A stretch of 21,362 bases of DNA from positions 1 to 21,362 of the forward strand of contig DASXXM010000308.1 of NCBI GenBank assembly GCA_036503065.1. The letters run 5' to 3'. Position 1 is the stretch's first letter. Every line of letters starts with the position of its first letter. The DNA comes from DATEPR01 sp036503065. GTDB taxonomy: Bacteria; Actinomycetota; Actinomycetes; Mycobacteriales; Pseudonocardiaceae. This document shows, one piece after another, positions 14,951 to 21,362 of the stretch. Position numbers and translations under genes: made by a program. The notes beneath the pieces were generated by a model. That model worked only from the letters and a program-made list of their open reading frames with translations. It made no database searches and was not told the DNA's origin.

Positions 14951-15047
14951 GAGTCCGGCCCGGTCCGCCGCGGCGTCTTCACCCCCGGAGCGGCGGCGAA
15001 GCCCAGCGGAGGGGGTGAAGACGCCGCGATACAGCGGCCGGGCCCCC
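14951..15047. repeat. Large intergenic inverted repeat, possible dispersed element
   Basis: An exact 18-bp inverted repeat (14969-14986 and 15011-15028, arms containing GCGTCTTCACCCCC) encloses 24 purine-rich bases. An outer 7-bp stem GGCCCGG (14957-14963) and CCGGGCC (15038-15044) can extend it to a hairpin of almost 90 bases. It lies in the 410-base gap between lacI and the binding-protein gene, with no coding potential that I trust. It may be a REP/BIME-like repeat, a structured RNA or a terminator. A further small hairpin, GGCGCG/CGCGCC, lies at 15050-15064. Confidence 0.6.
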
Positions 15048-15082
15048 GCGGCGCGGAGCGCGCCAGACGATGCAGTCGGGTT

Positions 15083-15125
15083 TTTGCGACTTCTCATCGA
15101 CATATTGCGGTGATCTGTCTAGCGT
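15083..15125 (+). promoter_or_regulatory. Promoter of the sugar-uptake operon with TTGCG elements
   Basis: TCGACA (15097-15102) and TAGCGT (15120-15125) are a -35/-10 pair with a 17-base spacer. TTTGCGAC (15083-15090) and ATTGCGGT (15104-15111) resemble half-sites of the lacI operators and are 21 bases apart; one lies between -35 and -10, where a repressor would block RNA polymerase. The leader is about 90 bases. Confidence 0.5.
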
Positions 15126-15221
15126 GGTTGAGTGCTTCCCATCACAGCAAGCCCCACCTGGTGCGAGACCGAGCGCGGAAGTACGCCCGGCCGACCCCAG
15201 TCTCCGAAAGGGTTCCCGCCG

Positions 15222-16574
15222 ATGAGAACCGCCCAGTTCCACAGGTTCGCCGCGTTGGCGCTCGCCGCCGGCGCGGCCGTCTCCGTCCTGGCGGCCTGCA
15301 GCTCAAGCACCACCGCGAGTGGTGGCGGCAAGGTCTCCATCACGGTCAACTGCGAGCCGCCGACCAGCGCGGCGATCGACCGGAAGTCCTTCCTCGCCGA
15401 CATCGCGGCCTTCGAGAAGGCCAACCCGAACATCACCATCGTGCCCAAGGACGAGTTCCCCTGCGACGACCCGAACACGTTCAACGCCAAGCTGGCCGGC
15501 GGCCAGATGGAGAACGTCTTCTACGTCTACTACACCGACGTGGCACACGTGGTCGCCAACGGCCAGGCCGCGGACATCAACAAGTACGTCGGTGCCGTCA
15601 ACGGTCTCAACGACATCCAGCAGTCCACGCTGAACGTGTTCAAGGGCCCCAACGGCGACTACTACGGCCTGCCCAGGACCAACTACTCGATGGGCCTGAT
15701 CTACAACCGTGCGCTGTTCACCCAGGCCGGTCTCGACCCGAACAAGCCGCCGGCCACGTGGGACGACGTCCGCACGGACGCCAAGGCGATCGCGGCGCTG
15801 GGCAAGGGCATCGTGGGCTACGCCGACTACAGCGCGAGTAACGAGGGCGGCTGGCACTTCACCGCCGAGCTGTACTCGCAGGGCGGCAGCATGGTCTCGT
15901 CCGACGGCAAGCAGGCCGCGTTCAACAACGATCAGGGCAAGGCCGTGCTGACCACGCTGCAGCAGATGCGCTGGACCGACAACAGCATGGGTGCCAAGCA
16001 ACTGCTCACCATCCCGGACGTGCAGGCGATGATGGGTGCCGGCAAGCTCGGCATGTACATCGCGGCGCCGGACAACCTGCCCACGCTGGTCAAGCAGTAC
16101 CAGGCGTCCTACAACAACCTGAGCATCGCGCCGATGCCGGGCAACAACGCCACCCTGCTCGGTGGTGACGGCTACATGTTCAACGTCAAGGACACCGCGG
16201 ACCAGATCCAGGCTGGCATCAAGTGGCTGCAGTTCGAGGAGCTGACCCCGGGCGTCGGCCAGTTCAACTACCAGCGTTCCGCCGCGGCGGGCTCGCCGGT
16301 CGGCCTGCCGGAGCCCGACCTGTGGAAGGGCACCACGGCGACAACGGACGACCAGGCGAAGGCCAAGTACGCGAACGTGCCGTCGCAGAACTACGACCAG
16401 TTCTCCAACGCGATGAAGACCAAGGAAGGCAAGATCGAACCGCCGTCCGCGCAGCAGATCTACTCGGTGCTCGACAGCGTGATGTCCGCGGTCCTGACCA
16501 ACAAGGGCGCCAACATCGACCAGCTCCTGTCCAACGCCGCCACCAAGGTCAACTCGTTGCTCGCCAATCAGTAG
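15222..16574 (+). CDS. Sugar ABC transporter substrate-binding lipoprotein
   Basis: A 450-residue family 1 (MalE/AglE-like) extracellular solute-binding protein. The N-terminus is a lipoprotein signal (basic start, hydrophobic stretch, lipobox LAAC) with the lipidated Cys at 26, so the mature protein is anchored outside the membrane. Conserved binding-protein features include FEKANPNITI (about 64-73), YYGLPRTNYSMGLIYN and PATWDD. The ATG at 15222 is chosen because AAAGGG lies 9 bases before it and the signal peptide starts there; the frame runs open for 30 codons upstream. The likely ligand is an oligosaccharide; the downstream GH13 alpha-glucosidase points to an alpha-glucoside such as maltose-type sugars, but this is inference from context. 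It is the first gene of a four-gene operon. Confidence 0.93.
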   Translation: MRTAQFHRFAALALAAGAAVSVLAACSSSTTASGGGKVSITVNCEPPTSAAIDRKSFLADIAAFEKANPNITIVPKDEFPCDDPNTFNAKLAGGQMENVFYVYYTDVAHVVANGQAADINKYVGAVNGLNDIQQSTLNVFKGPNGDYYGLPRTNYSMGLIYNRALFTQAGLDPNKPPATWDDVRTDAKAIAALGKGIVGYADYSASNEGGWHFTAELYSQGGSMVSSDGKQAAFNNDQGKAVLTTLQQMRWTDNSMGAKQLLTIPDVQAMMGAGKLGMYIAAPDNLPTLVKQYQASYNNLSIAPMPGNNATLLGGDGYMFNVKDTADQIQAGIKWLQFEELTPGVGQFNYQRSAAAGSPVGLPEPDLWKGTTATTDDQAKAKYANVPSQNYDQFSNAMKTKEGKIEPPSAQQIYSVLDSVMSAVLTNKGANIDQLLSNAATKVNSLLANQ

Positions 16575-16620
16575 CCGGCGGGTGCTCGCCAGTCGATAGT
16601 TGACGAGAGAGTTGAGGACC

Positions 16621-17556
16621 ATGGCTGTCACGACCCCGATCGCCGTCCGGCCGGAGGTAACTCCGGCCGGCGGCCGGCCACCCCGGCGCAGGAGCCGGAA
16701 ACTGGGCACCAACCTGACCGCGTACGCGTTGCTCGCCGGTGGCCTGCTCTGCTTCGCGCTGTTCTCGTGGTACCCGACGGTCCGGGCGTTCCTGCTGGCC
16801 TTCCAGCACACGAACTTCGTGGGTGCGTCGCACTGGGTGGGGTGGGCCAACTTCCACCGCCTGTTCAGCGATCCCGAGTTCGCGGACGCGTGGCGGAACT
16901 CGTTCGAGTTCAGCGGCGTGGCACTCGTGCTGGGGTTCGGGGTGCCGTTCGTGATGGCCGTGGTCCTCAACGAACTGCGTCATGCCAGGACGCTGTTCCG
17001 ACTGTTGGTCTACTTGCCCGTGATGATCCCGCCCGTGGTCGTGGCGCTGCTGTGGAAGTGGTTCTACGACCCGGGCAACGGCCTGTTCAACGAGGCGCTG
17101 CACGCGCTGCACCTGCCCACGTCGTCGTGGACCAACTCCACCAGCACCGCGATCATCTCCCTGGTGCTGGTGGCCACGTGGGCCAACCTGGGCGGCACCA
17201 CCCTGATCTACCTGGCCGCCCTGCAGAACATCCCGGCCGAGCTGTACGAGGCGGCCGAACTGGACGGCGCGAACATCTTCCAGCGGGTCCGGCACGTGAC
17301 GATCCCGCAGACCCGCTACGTGATGCTGATGCTCCTGCTGCTGCAGATCGTGGCCACCATGCAGGAGTTCACCACGCCGTTCATCATCACCGGCGGCGGC
17401 CCACAGGACGCCACCGTCACGGTGTTGTACCTGATCTACAAGTACGCGTTCGTATACTTCGACTACGGGGCCGCGTGCGCGCTGAGCGTCATGCTGTTCA
17501 TCTTCCTGGGCATTTTCTCCGCGATCTACCTGCGCCTGACCCGCAACACAGACTGA
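16621..17556 (+). CDS. Sugar ABC transporter permease, MalF/AglF-type
   Basis: A 311-residue integral membrane permease. After a basic cytoplasmic N-terminus (1-30, PRRRSRK), six membrane segments are expected, the first at about 32-51. The EAA loop that docks the ATPase is E210-AAELDGANIFQRVRHVTIP, and the signature FITGGGPQ follows (about 254-261). It forms a heterodimer with the next permease and takes substrate from the lipoprotein encoded upstream. The ATG at 16621 is preferred because GAGG lies 3 bases before it. It begins 46 bases after the lipoprotein stop; only a weak 4-5 bp hairpin is visible there. Confidence 0.95.
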   Translation: MAVTTPIAVRPEVTPAGGRPPRRRSRKLGTNLTAYALLAGGLLCFALFSWYPTVRAFLLAFQHTNFVGASHWVGWANFHRLFSDPEFADAWRNSFEFSGVALVLGFGVPFVMAVVLNELRHARTLFRLLVYLPVMIPPVVVALLWKWFYDPGNGLFNEALHALHLPTSSWTNSTSTAIISLVLVATWANLGGTTLIYLAALQNIPAELYEAAELDGANIFQRVRHVTIPQTRYVMLMLLLLQIVATMQEFTTPFIITGGGPQDATVTVLYLIYKYAFVYFDYGAACALSVMLFIFLGIFSAIYLRLTRNTD

Positions 17557-17572
17557 CTGCGAGGTGACGACC

Positions 17573-18475
17573 GTGTCTGACGCCAGAACCCTTGCCGACC
17601 GGGGCACACGTTCCCTCGCGTCGCCGATGGCGCTGCGCTCGACCAGCGGCAAGATCACGTACTGGATCGTGTTCTGCGGCATGCTGATCGGGTTCGTGGT
17701 CGCGTTCCTGTTCCCGATCTACTGGATGATCACCGGCGCGATGAAGTCGACGCCGGAACTGGTCACCACGCCGCCGACACTGGTGCCGCACCAGTTCCAT
17801 CCCGGCAACTACGCCACCGCGTGGTCGGACATGAACCTGGCGCAGTACCTGACCAACACCGTGATCCAGGCCGGCGGCGCGTGGCTGCTGCAGATCATCC
17901 TGTGCACGGCGGCTGCGTACGCGCTGTCCAAGCTCAAGCCGATCTTCGGGCAGGTCGTCCTCGGCGGCATCATCGCCACCCTGCTGGTGCCCACCCAGGC
18001 GCTCGTGGTGCCCAAGTACCTGACCGCGCTGGACGTGCCGCTGATCCACGCCAACCTGCTGAACACCCCACTGGCGATCTGGCTGCCGGCGGCCGCGAAC
18101 GCGTTCAACCTGTACCTGCTCAAACGGTTCTTCGACCAGATCCCGGACGACCTGATGGAGGCCGCGGGACTGGACGGCGCCGGTCCACTTCGGACACTCT
18201 GGTACATCGTGCTGCCGATGGCCCGGCCGGTGCTCGGCGTGGTGTCCATCTTCGCGGTGGTCGCGGTGTGGCAGGACTTCCTGTGGCCGCTGCTGGTGTT
18301 CACCGACGGCACCCAACAGCCGATCACGGTCGGCGTCGAACAACTCGCCGGGAACCTGCCGCTGAACGAGACACTGGCGGCACTCGTACTGGCCAGCGCG
18401 CCACTCGTGGCCGTGTTCCTGATCTTCCAGAGACATATCATCGCCGGCCTCGGTGCCGGCAGCATCAAGGGCTGA
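17573..18475 (+). CDS. Sugar ABC transporter permease, MalG/AglG-type
   Basis: A 300-residue permease, partner of the preceding one. The first membrane segment is at about 29-53 (YWIVFCGMLIGFVVAFLFPI), and the EAA loop is E196-AAGLDGAGPLRTLWYIVLP. The start is taken as GTG 17573 because GAGGTGA (17561-17567) lies the right distance before it; GTG 17564 would lack a binding site. It ends with the common C-terminal GLGAGSIKG. No ABC ATPase gene is present in the operon, as is usual for actinobacterial sugar importers served by a shared MsiK-type ATPase. Confidence 0.95.
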   Translation: MSDARTLADRGTRSLASPMALRSTSGKITYWIVFCGMLIGFVVAFLFPIYWMITGAMKSTPELVTTPPTLVPHQFHPGNYATAWSDMNLAQYLTNTVIQAGGAWLLQIILCTAAAYALSKLKPIFGQVVLGGIIATLLVPTQALVVPKYLTALDVPLIHANLLNTPLAIWLPAAANAFNLYLLKRFFDQIPDDLMEAAGLDGAGPLRTLWYIVLPMARPVLGVVSIFAVVAVWQDFLWPLLVFTDGTQQPITVGVEQLAGNLPLNETLAALVLASAPLVAVFLIFQRHIIAGLGAGSIKG

Positions 18476-18536
18476 TCCGAGTACGGCGGACCAGCGTTCA
18501 CATCCATTCCCCATGACGTCCCGGAAAGGACTCGCC

Positions 18537-20168
18537 GTGGCCGACGAACCGACCGACCGCTGGTGGTGCAGCGCCGTCATCTACGAGATCTACGTGCGCA
18601 GTTTCGCAGACGGCAACGGCGACGGAATCGGGGACCTGGACGGTGTCCGGGCACGCCTGGGCTACCTGGCCGACCTCGGCGTCGACGCGTTGTGGTTCAC
18701 GCCGTGGTTCCCGTCGCCGATGGCCGACGGCGGCTACGACGTGGCCGACTACCGTGACGTGGCACCGATGTTCGGCACACTGGCCGACGCGGAGAAGCTC
18801 ATCGACGAGGCGCACGGCTTCGGCGTCCGCATCATCATCGACGTGGTGCCCAACCACTGTTCCAACGAGCACCCCTGGTTTCAGCGGGCACTGGCGGCCG
18901 CCCCCGGCTCGCCGGAACGGGAGCTGTTCTGGTTTCGGCCGGGCCTCGGCGAGAACGGCGAACTGCCACCGAACAACTGGGCGTCCATTTTCGGCGGCCG
19001 CGCCTGGACGCGCACCACCAATGACGACGGCACGCCCGGCGAATGGTATCTGCACCTGTTCGACCCGGGACAGCCGGACTTCAACTGGAATTCCCCGATC
19101 GTGCGGAACGAGTTCGAGGACATCCTGCGGTTCTGGTTCGACCGGGGCGTGGACGGCATCCGGATCGACTCGGCGGCCCTGCTGATCAAGGACAACGACC
19201 TGGCCGACGCCGACCTCACCGGCGGCCCCGGCGCCGGCCACGCCTACGCCGACCGCGACGGCGTGCACGACGTCTACCGGTCGTGGCGCCGGGTGGCCGA
19301 GGAGTACTCGAACCGCGCGCTGATCGGCGAGATCTGGCTGCCCGACAGCGAACGGTTCGCCCGCTACCTGCGCAGCGACGAGCTGCACGTCGCGTTCAAC
19401 TTCGAGTTCCTGTGCTGCGCCTGGGATGCCGACCTACTGAAGTCCGTTGTGGACAATACGATGGCGGCGCACAAGCCGGTCGGCGCGCCTGCCACGTGGG
19501 TGCTGTCCAACCACGACGTGGTCCGGCACGTGACCCGCTACGGCCGCGCGGACACGTCGTTCGACATGGCCGACCGGCGCATCGGCGCACCGAGCGACCT
19601 GGCGCTGGGGGAGCGCAGGGCGCGGGCCGCCGCGCTGCTGACGCTCGCGCTGCCCGGCGGCGCCTACATCTACCAGGGCGAGGAGTTCGGCCTTGCGGAG
19701 GTCGAGGACCTGCCCGACGACGTGCGCCAGGACCCGTTCTGGCTGCGCTCCGGCCACACCGAACCCGGCCGGGACGGCTGCCGGGTGCCGCTGCCGTGGT
19801 CGGGCAGCCAACCGCCGTTCGGCTTCAGCGGCGACGGCGCGGTCCCGCCGTGGCTGCCGCAGCCGAGTAGCTGGGTGGACCGGACCATGCGAGCCCAGGC
19901 CGCGCGGCCGGACTCGATGCTGACGCTGTACCGGGAGGCGCTGCGGCTGCGCCGGACGCAACCCGAACTCGGCGACGGCCCGATGAGCTGGCTGCCCGCC
20001 GGACCCGGCGTGCTGGCCTTCGCCCGCGGTGCCGGCGGCTTCGCCTGCGTGGTCAACCTGTCCGGTGCCCCGACCGCGCTGCCGGCAGGCGAACTGGTGC
20101 TCGCCAGCGACCCGATCGTCGATGGCCAACTGCCGCCGGACACCGCGGCCTGGCTGCGGATCGCCTGA
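18537..20168 (+). CDS. GH13 alpha-glucosidase (oligo-glucosidase type)
   Basis: A 543-residue cytosolic family 13 glycoside hydrolase without signal peptide, hydrolysing imported alpha-glucosides. The (beta/alpha)8 barrel starts at once (WWCSAVIYEIYVRSFADGNGDGIGDL). Conserved regions are DVVPNH, GIRIDSA (nucleophile D211), LIGEIW (acid/base E265) and SNHDVV (transition-state Asp D327); FQRALAA follows DVVPNHCSNEHPW as in oligo-1,6-glucosidases and alpha-glucosidases. A short beta-domain ends the protein. GTG 18537 is favoured by GGAAAGGA 6 bases before it; ATG 18513 is an alternative adding 8 residues. It lies 61 bases after the permease and probably ends the operon (agl-like: binding protein, two permeases, alpha-glucosidase). 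Linkage preference cannot be read. Confidence 0.94.
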   Translation: MADEPTDRWWCSAVIYEIYVRSFADGNGDGIGDLDGVRARLGYLADLGVDALWFTPWFPSPMADGGYDVADYRDVAPMFGTLADAEKLIDEAHGFGVRIIIDVVPNHCSNEHPWFQRALAAAPGSPERELFWFRPGLGENGELPPNNWASIFGGRAWTRTTNDDGTPGEWYLHLFDPGQPDFNWNSPIVRNEFEDILRFWFDRGVDGIRIDSAALLIKDNDLADADLTGGPGAGHAYADRDGVHDVYRSWRRVAEEYSNRALIGEIWLPDSERFARYLRSDELHVAFNFEFLCCAWDADLLKSVVDNTMAAHKPVGAPATWVLSNHDVVRHVTRYGRADTSFDMADRRIGAPSDLALGERRARAAALLTLALPGGAYIYQGEEFGLAEVEDLPDDVRQDPFWLRSGHTEPGRDGCRVPLPWSGSQPPFGFSGDGAVPPWLPQPSSWVDRTMRAQAARPDSMLTLYREALRLRRTQPELGDGPMSWLPAGPGVLAFARGAGGFACVVNLSGAPTALPAGELVLASDPIVDGQLPPDTAAWLRIA

Positions 20169-20202
20169 GCGGTCCCGGCCTGCGCCGATTCGCCCCGGTG
20201 GG

Positions 20203-20254
20203 GGCAGCCGTGGGCCGGGACGTGCGATCCACGTCCCGGCCCACGGGAACTGCC
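20203..20254. terminator. Very strong hairpin after the alpha-glucosidase operon
   Basis: CCGTGGGCCGGGACGTG (20208-20224) and its exact complement (20230-20246) form a 17-bp perfect stem with a 5-base loop. GGCAG (20203-20207) and CTGCC (20250-20254) extend it past a 3-base bulge. There is no U-tract. It is likely the operon terminator or a 3' stabilising structure. Confidence 0.75.
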
Positions 20255-20321
20255 ACCACACCCGTTCGGGGCGCGCACCCCAACCGGATTTCGCCTGTCC
20301 CAAGAGAGGCGCTTGCCCATC

Positions 20322-20609
20322 ATGTTCACCGACCGGAAGGGCGGCAATCGAGCCGGCGCATCGTTGACCGGATCGAGACGTGTCGTCGCCCTCCCACCAT
20401 CGGCTCGGCAACCGGGTGTCGGCCGGTTGGTGCTGGACCTCGCGCCGGACACGGCGTGGGGAGCGCGGACACAGACCCTGTCGGTACCCGGCAGCACGAC
20501 TGGTTCCGCGCTCAGCACGATCGTCGGTTCGGCCGTGGACGCGCGGCCGAACTTCACCGCCGACACCAGATGGCCGGTTGGTCAACCGTCGGAGGCCGCT
20601 ATCGGTTGA
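20322..20609 (+). pseudogene. Relic of a secreted protein with an F5/8-type C (CBM32-like) domain
   Basis: A 95-residue open frame that looks like the two ends of a larger gene. It begins ATG with AGAGAGG about 12 bases earlier, and MFTDRKGGNRAGASLTGSRR resembles the basic start of an exported protein, but no full hydrophobic core follows. The second half matches, as I remember the family, the C-terminal part of discoidin-type carbohydrate-binding domains: VGRLVLDLAP, WGARTQTLSVPGSTTGSA, STIVGSA, then PNFTADTRWPVGQPSE for the usual RLNFTANTGWPAGQLSEFEVYG ending. About 20 residues expected between STIVGSA and the NFTA strand are missing. I infer a decayed extracellular glycosidase or binding protein. 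Bases 20610-20700 are GC-rich with repeated GCCGGCC/GGCCGG and show nothing else I recognise. Confidence 0.55.
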
Positions 20610-20700
20610 CCACGGCGTGGTCGGCGGTCGGTGTCCCGGCCGCCGGCCACCTGCGGCCGGACACGCCGGCCGGCAACGTGGCCACCCTGTGGATAACTCG

Positions 20701-20731
20701 TTGCACGCCGTCCGGGGGCGGGCACTACCAT
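20701..20731 (+). promoter_or_regulatory. Possible promoter of the ABC-F gene
   Basis: TTGCAC (20701-20706) and TACCAT (20726-20731) form a -35/-10 pair with a 19-base spacer. The -10 ends 11 bases before ATG 20743 and no Shine-Dalgarno is visible, so the leader would be only a few bases long. Confidence 0.45.
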
Positions 20732-20742
20732 CCGTAGTCGTT

Positions 20743-21362
20743 ATGAGTGCAACGCTGATCGCCAGGGAACTGGCCGCCGGTCACGGGGACCGGGTGCTGT
20801 TCACCGGTCTGGACCTGGTGGTCGCGCCGGGGGACGTCGTCGGACTGGTCGGCGTCAACGGCGCCGGCAAGTCCACGCTGCTCCAACTGCTCGCCGGTCT
20901 CGTCCTGCCGGAAGCGGGCACCGTCCGGGTCAGCCCGTCGACCGCGAACGTCGGCTACCTGCCGCAGGAGCCGGAGCGCCGCGCGGGCGAGACCGTCCAC
21001 GACTTCCTGAGCCGCAGGACCGGCGTCGCCGCCGCCCAGCGAGCCATGGACGAGACAGCGGACGCCCTCGCCGTCGGCGCTCCCGGCGCCGACGAGGCCT
21101 ACGCCGTCGCCCTGGAGCGCTGGCTGGCGCTGGGCGGCGCCGACCTGGACGAACGCATCAACGGCGTCCTGGCCGACCTGGGCCTCGATGTCGGCGTCTC
21201 GCAGGCGATGACCAGCCTGTCCGGCGGCCAGGCCGCCAGGGCCGGCATGGCGTCGCTGCTGTTGTCCCGCTACGACGTCTTCCTGCTCGACGAGCCGACC
21301 AACGACCTCGACCTGGACGGCCTCGACCGGCTGGAGCGGTTCGTCGGCGGCCTGCGGGCCGG
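20743..21362 (+). CDS. ABC-F family ATPase, 3' end outside window
   Basis: The first 206 residues of a soluble ABC-F protein (duplicated ATPase without membrane domain). Visible in the first nucleotide-binding domain: Walker A GVNGAGKS (37-44), Q-loop VGYLPQEP, ABC signature SLSGGQAAR (158-166) and Walker B VFLLDEPTNDLDL (E184 catalytic). The segment between Q-loop and signature contains the usual helical arm (about 75-150). Family members act on the ribosome: translation factors such as EttA, or antibiotic-resistance proteins that displace macrolides, lincosamides or pleuromutilins. Which applies cannot be told without the linker and second domain, which lie beyond the window. The start is ATG 20743; no ribosome binding site is seen, suggesting leaderless or near-leaderless translation. 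Confidence 0.93.
   Translation, partial: MSATLIARELAAGHGDRVLFTGLDLVVAPGDVVGLVGVNGAGKSTLLQLLAGLVLPEAGTVRVSPSTANVGYLPQEPERRAGETVHDFLSRRTGVAAAQRAMDETADALAVGAPGADEAYAVALERWLALGGADLDERINGVLADLGLDVGVSQAMTSLSGGQAARAGMASLLLSRYDVFLLDEPTNDLDLDGLDRLERFVGGLRA

Noticed and set aside
13722..15113. Plus-strand frame covering lacI in another frame and running into the intergenic repeat
   Set aside because: It has no domain and is out of frame with the LacI protein; its extension reflects only high GC.
16575..16620. Attenuator hairpin between the binding protein and first permease
   Set aside because: Only a 4-5 bp stem (GGCG/CGCC) can be formed; too weak to call.

Overview
The window is very GC-rich chromosomal DNA with actinobacterial habits: GTG/TTG starts, ATGA/GTGA gene overlaps, leaderless-type promoters, LacI-controlled sugar ABC transporters without their own ATPase, and a relic of a type VII-secretion polymorphic toxin. 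It fits a filamentous actinomycete. Pseudonocardiales (Lentzea/Saccharothrix-like) is my guess from overall sequence style, not a demonstrated assignment.

Layout. (1) 1-579: end of a NarL/LuxR-type response regulator. (2) 589-1704, minus strand: an intact putative immunity gene preceded by a decayed polymorphic toxin gene. (3) 1863-4306: metY-metX, the direct sulfhydrylation route from homoserine to homocysteine, translationally coupled. (4) 6274-4520, minus strand: SDR oxidoreductase and a CorA-family transporter with a GQN instead of GMN signature. (5) 7256-6409, minus strand: an XRE-nucleotidyltransferase antitoxin plus HepT-like HEPN toxin, flanked by ~108-bp direct repeats of about 91% identity. 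The repeats are the 3' end of the neighbouring GH92 gene and a relic copy of that end. (6) 12382-7365, minus strand: secreted alginate-lyase-superfamily protein, a hairpin terminator, then a secreted GH92 alpha-mannosidase carrying a seven-bladed YVTN beta-propeller. A perfect 14-bp LacI-type palindrome overlaps the mannosidase start codon. (7) 12538-13626: NAPE-PLD-like metallo-beta-lactamase-fold hydrolase. (8) 13762-20168: a LacI regulator, then a binding lipoprotein, two permeases and a GH13 alpha-glucosidase, an agl-like alpha-glucoside uptake operon. TTGCG elements recur in the lacI and binding-protein promoters. (9) 20169-20742: strong hairpin, then a decayed gene ending in an F5/8-type C (CBM32-like) domain. 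(10) 20743-end: start of an ABC-F ATPase.

The genes work together mainly as glycan scavenging. The mannosidase and lyase act outside the cell, and the LacI-controlled transporter and alpha-glucosidase take up and split oligosaccharides, probably energised by a shared MsiK-type ATPase encoded elsewhere. Around them lie traces of gene loss and turnover: a toxin relic, the propeller-tail relic beside a toxin-antitoxin module, the CBM relic and a large intergenic inverted repeat. I see no CRISPR array, tRNA, rRNA, transposase or complete prophage. No wholly new multi-gene system is evident; the most unusual points are the repeat-flanked HEPN/MNT module, the GH92-propeller fusion with its start-codon operator, and the degraded toxin with a surviving immunity gene.
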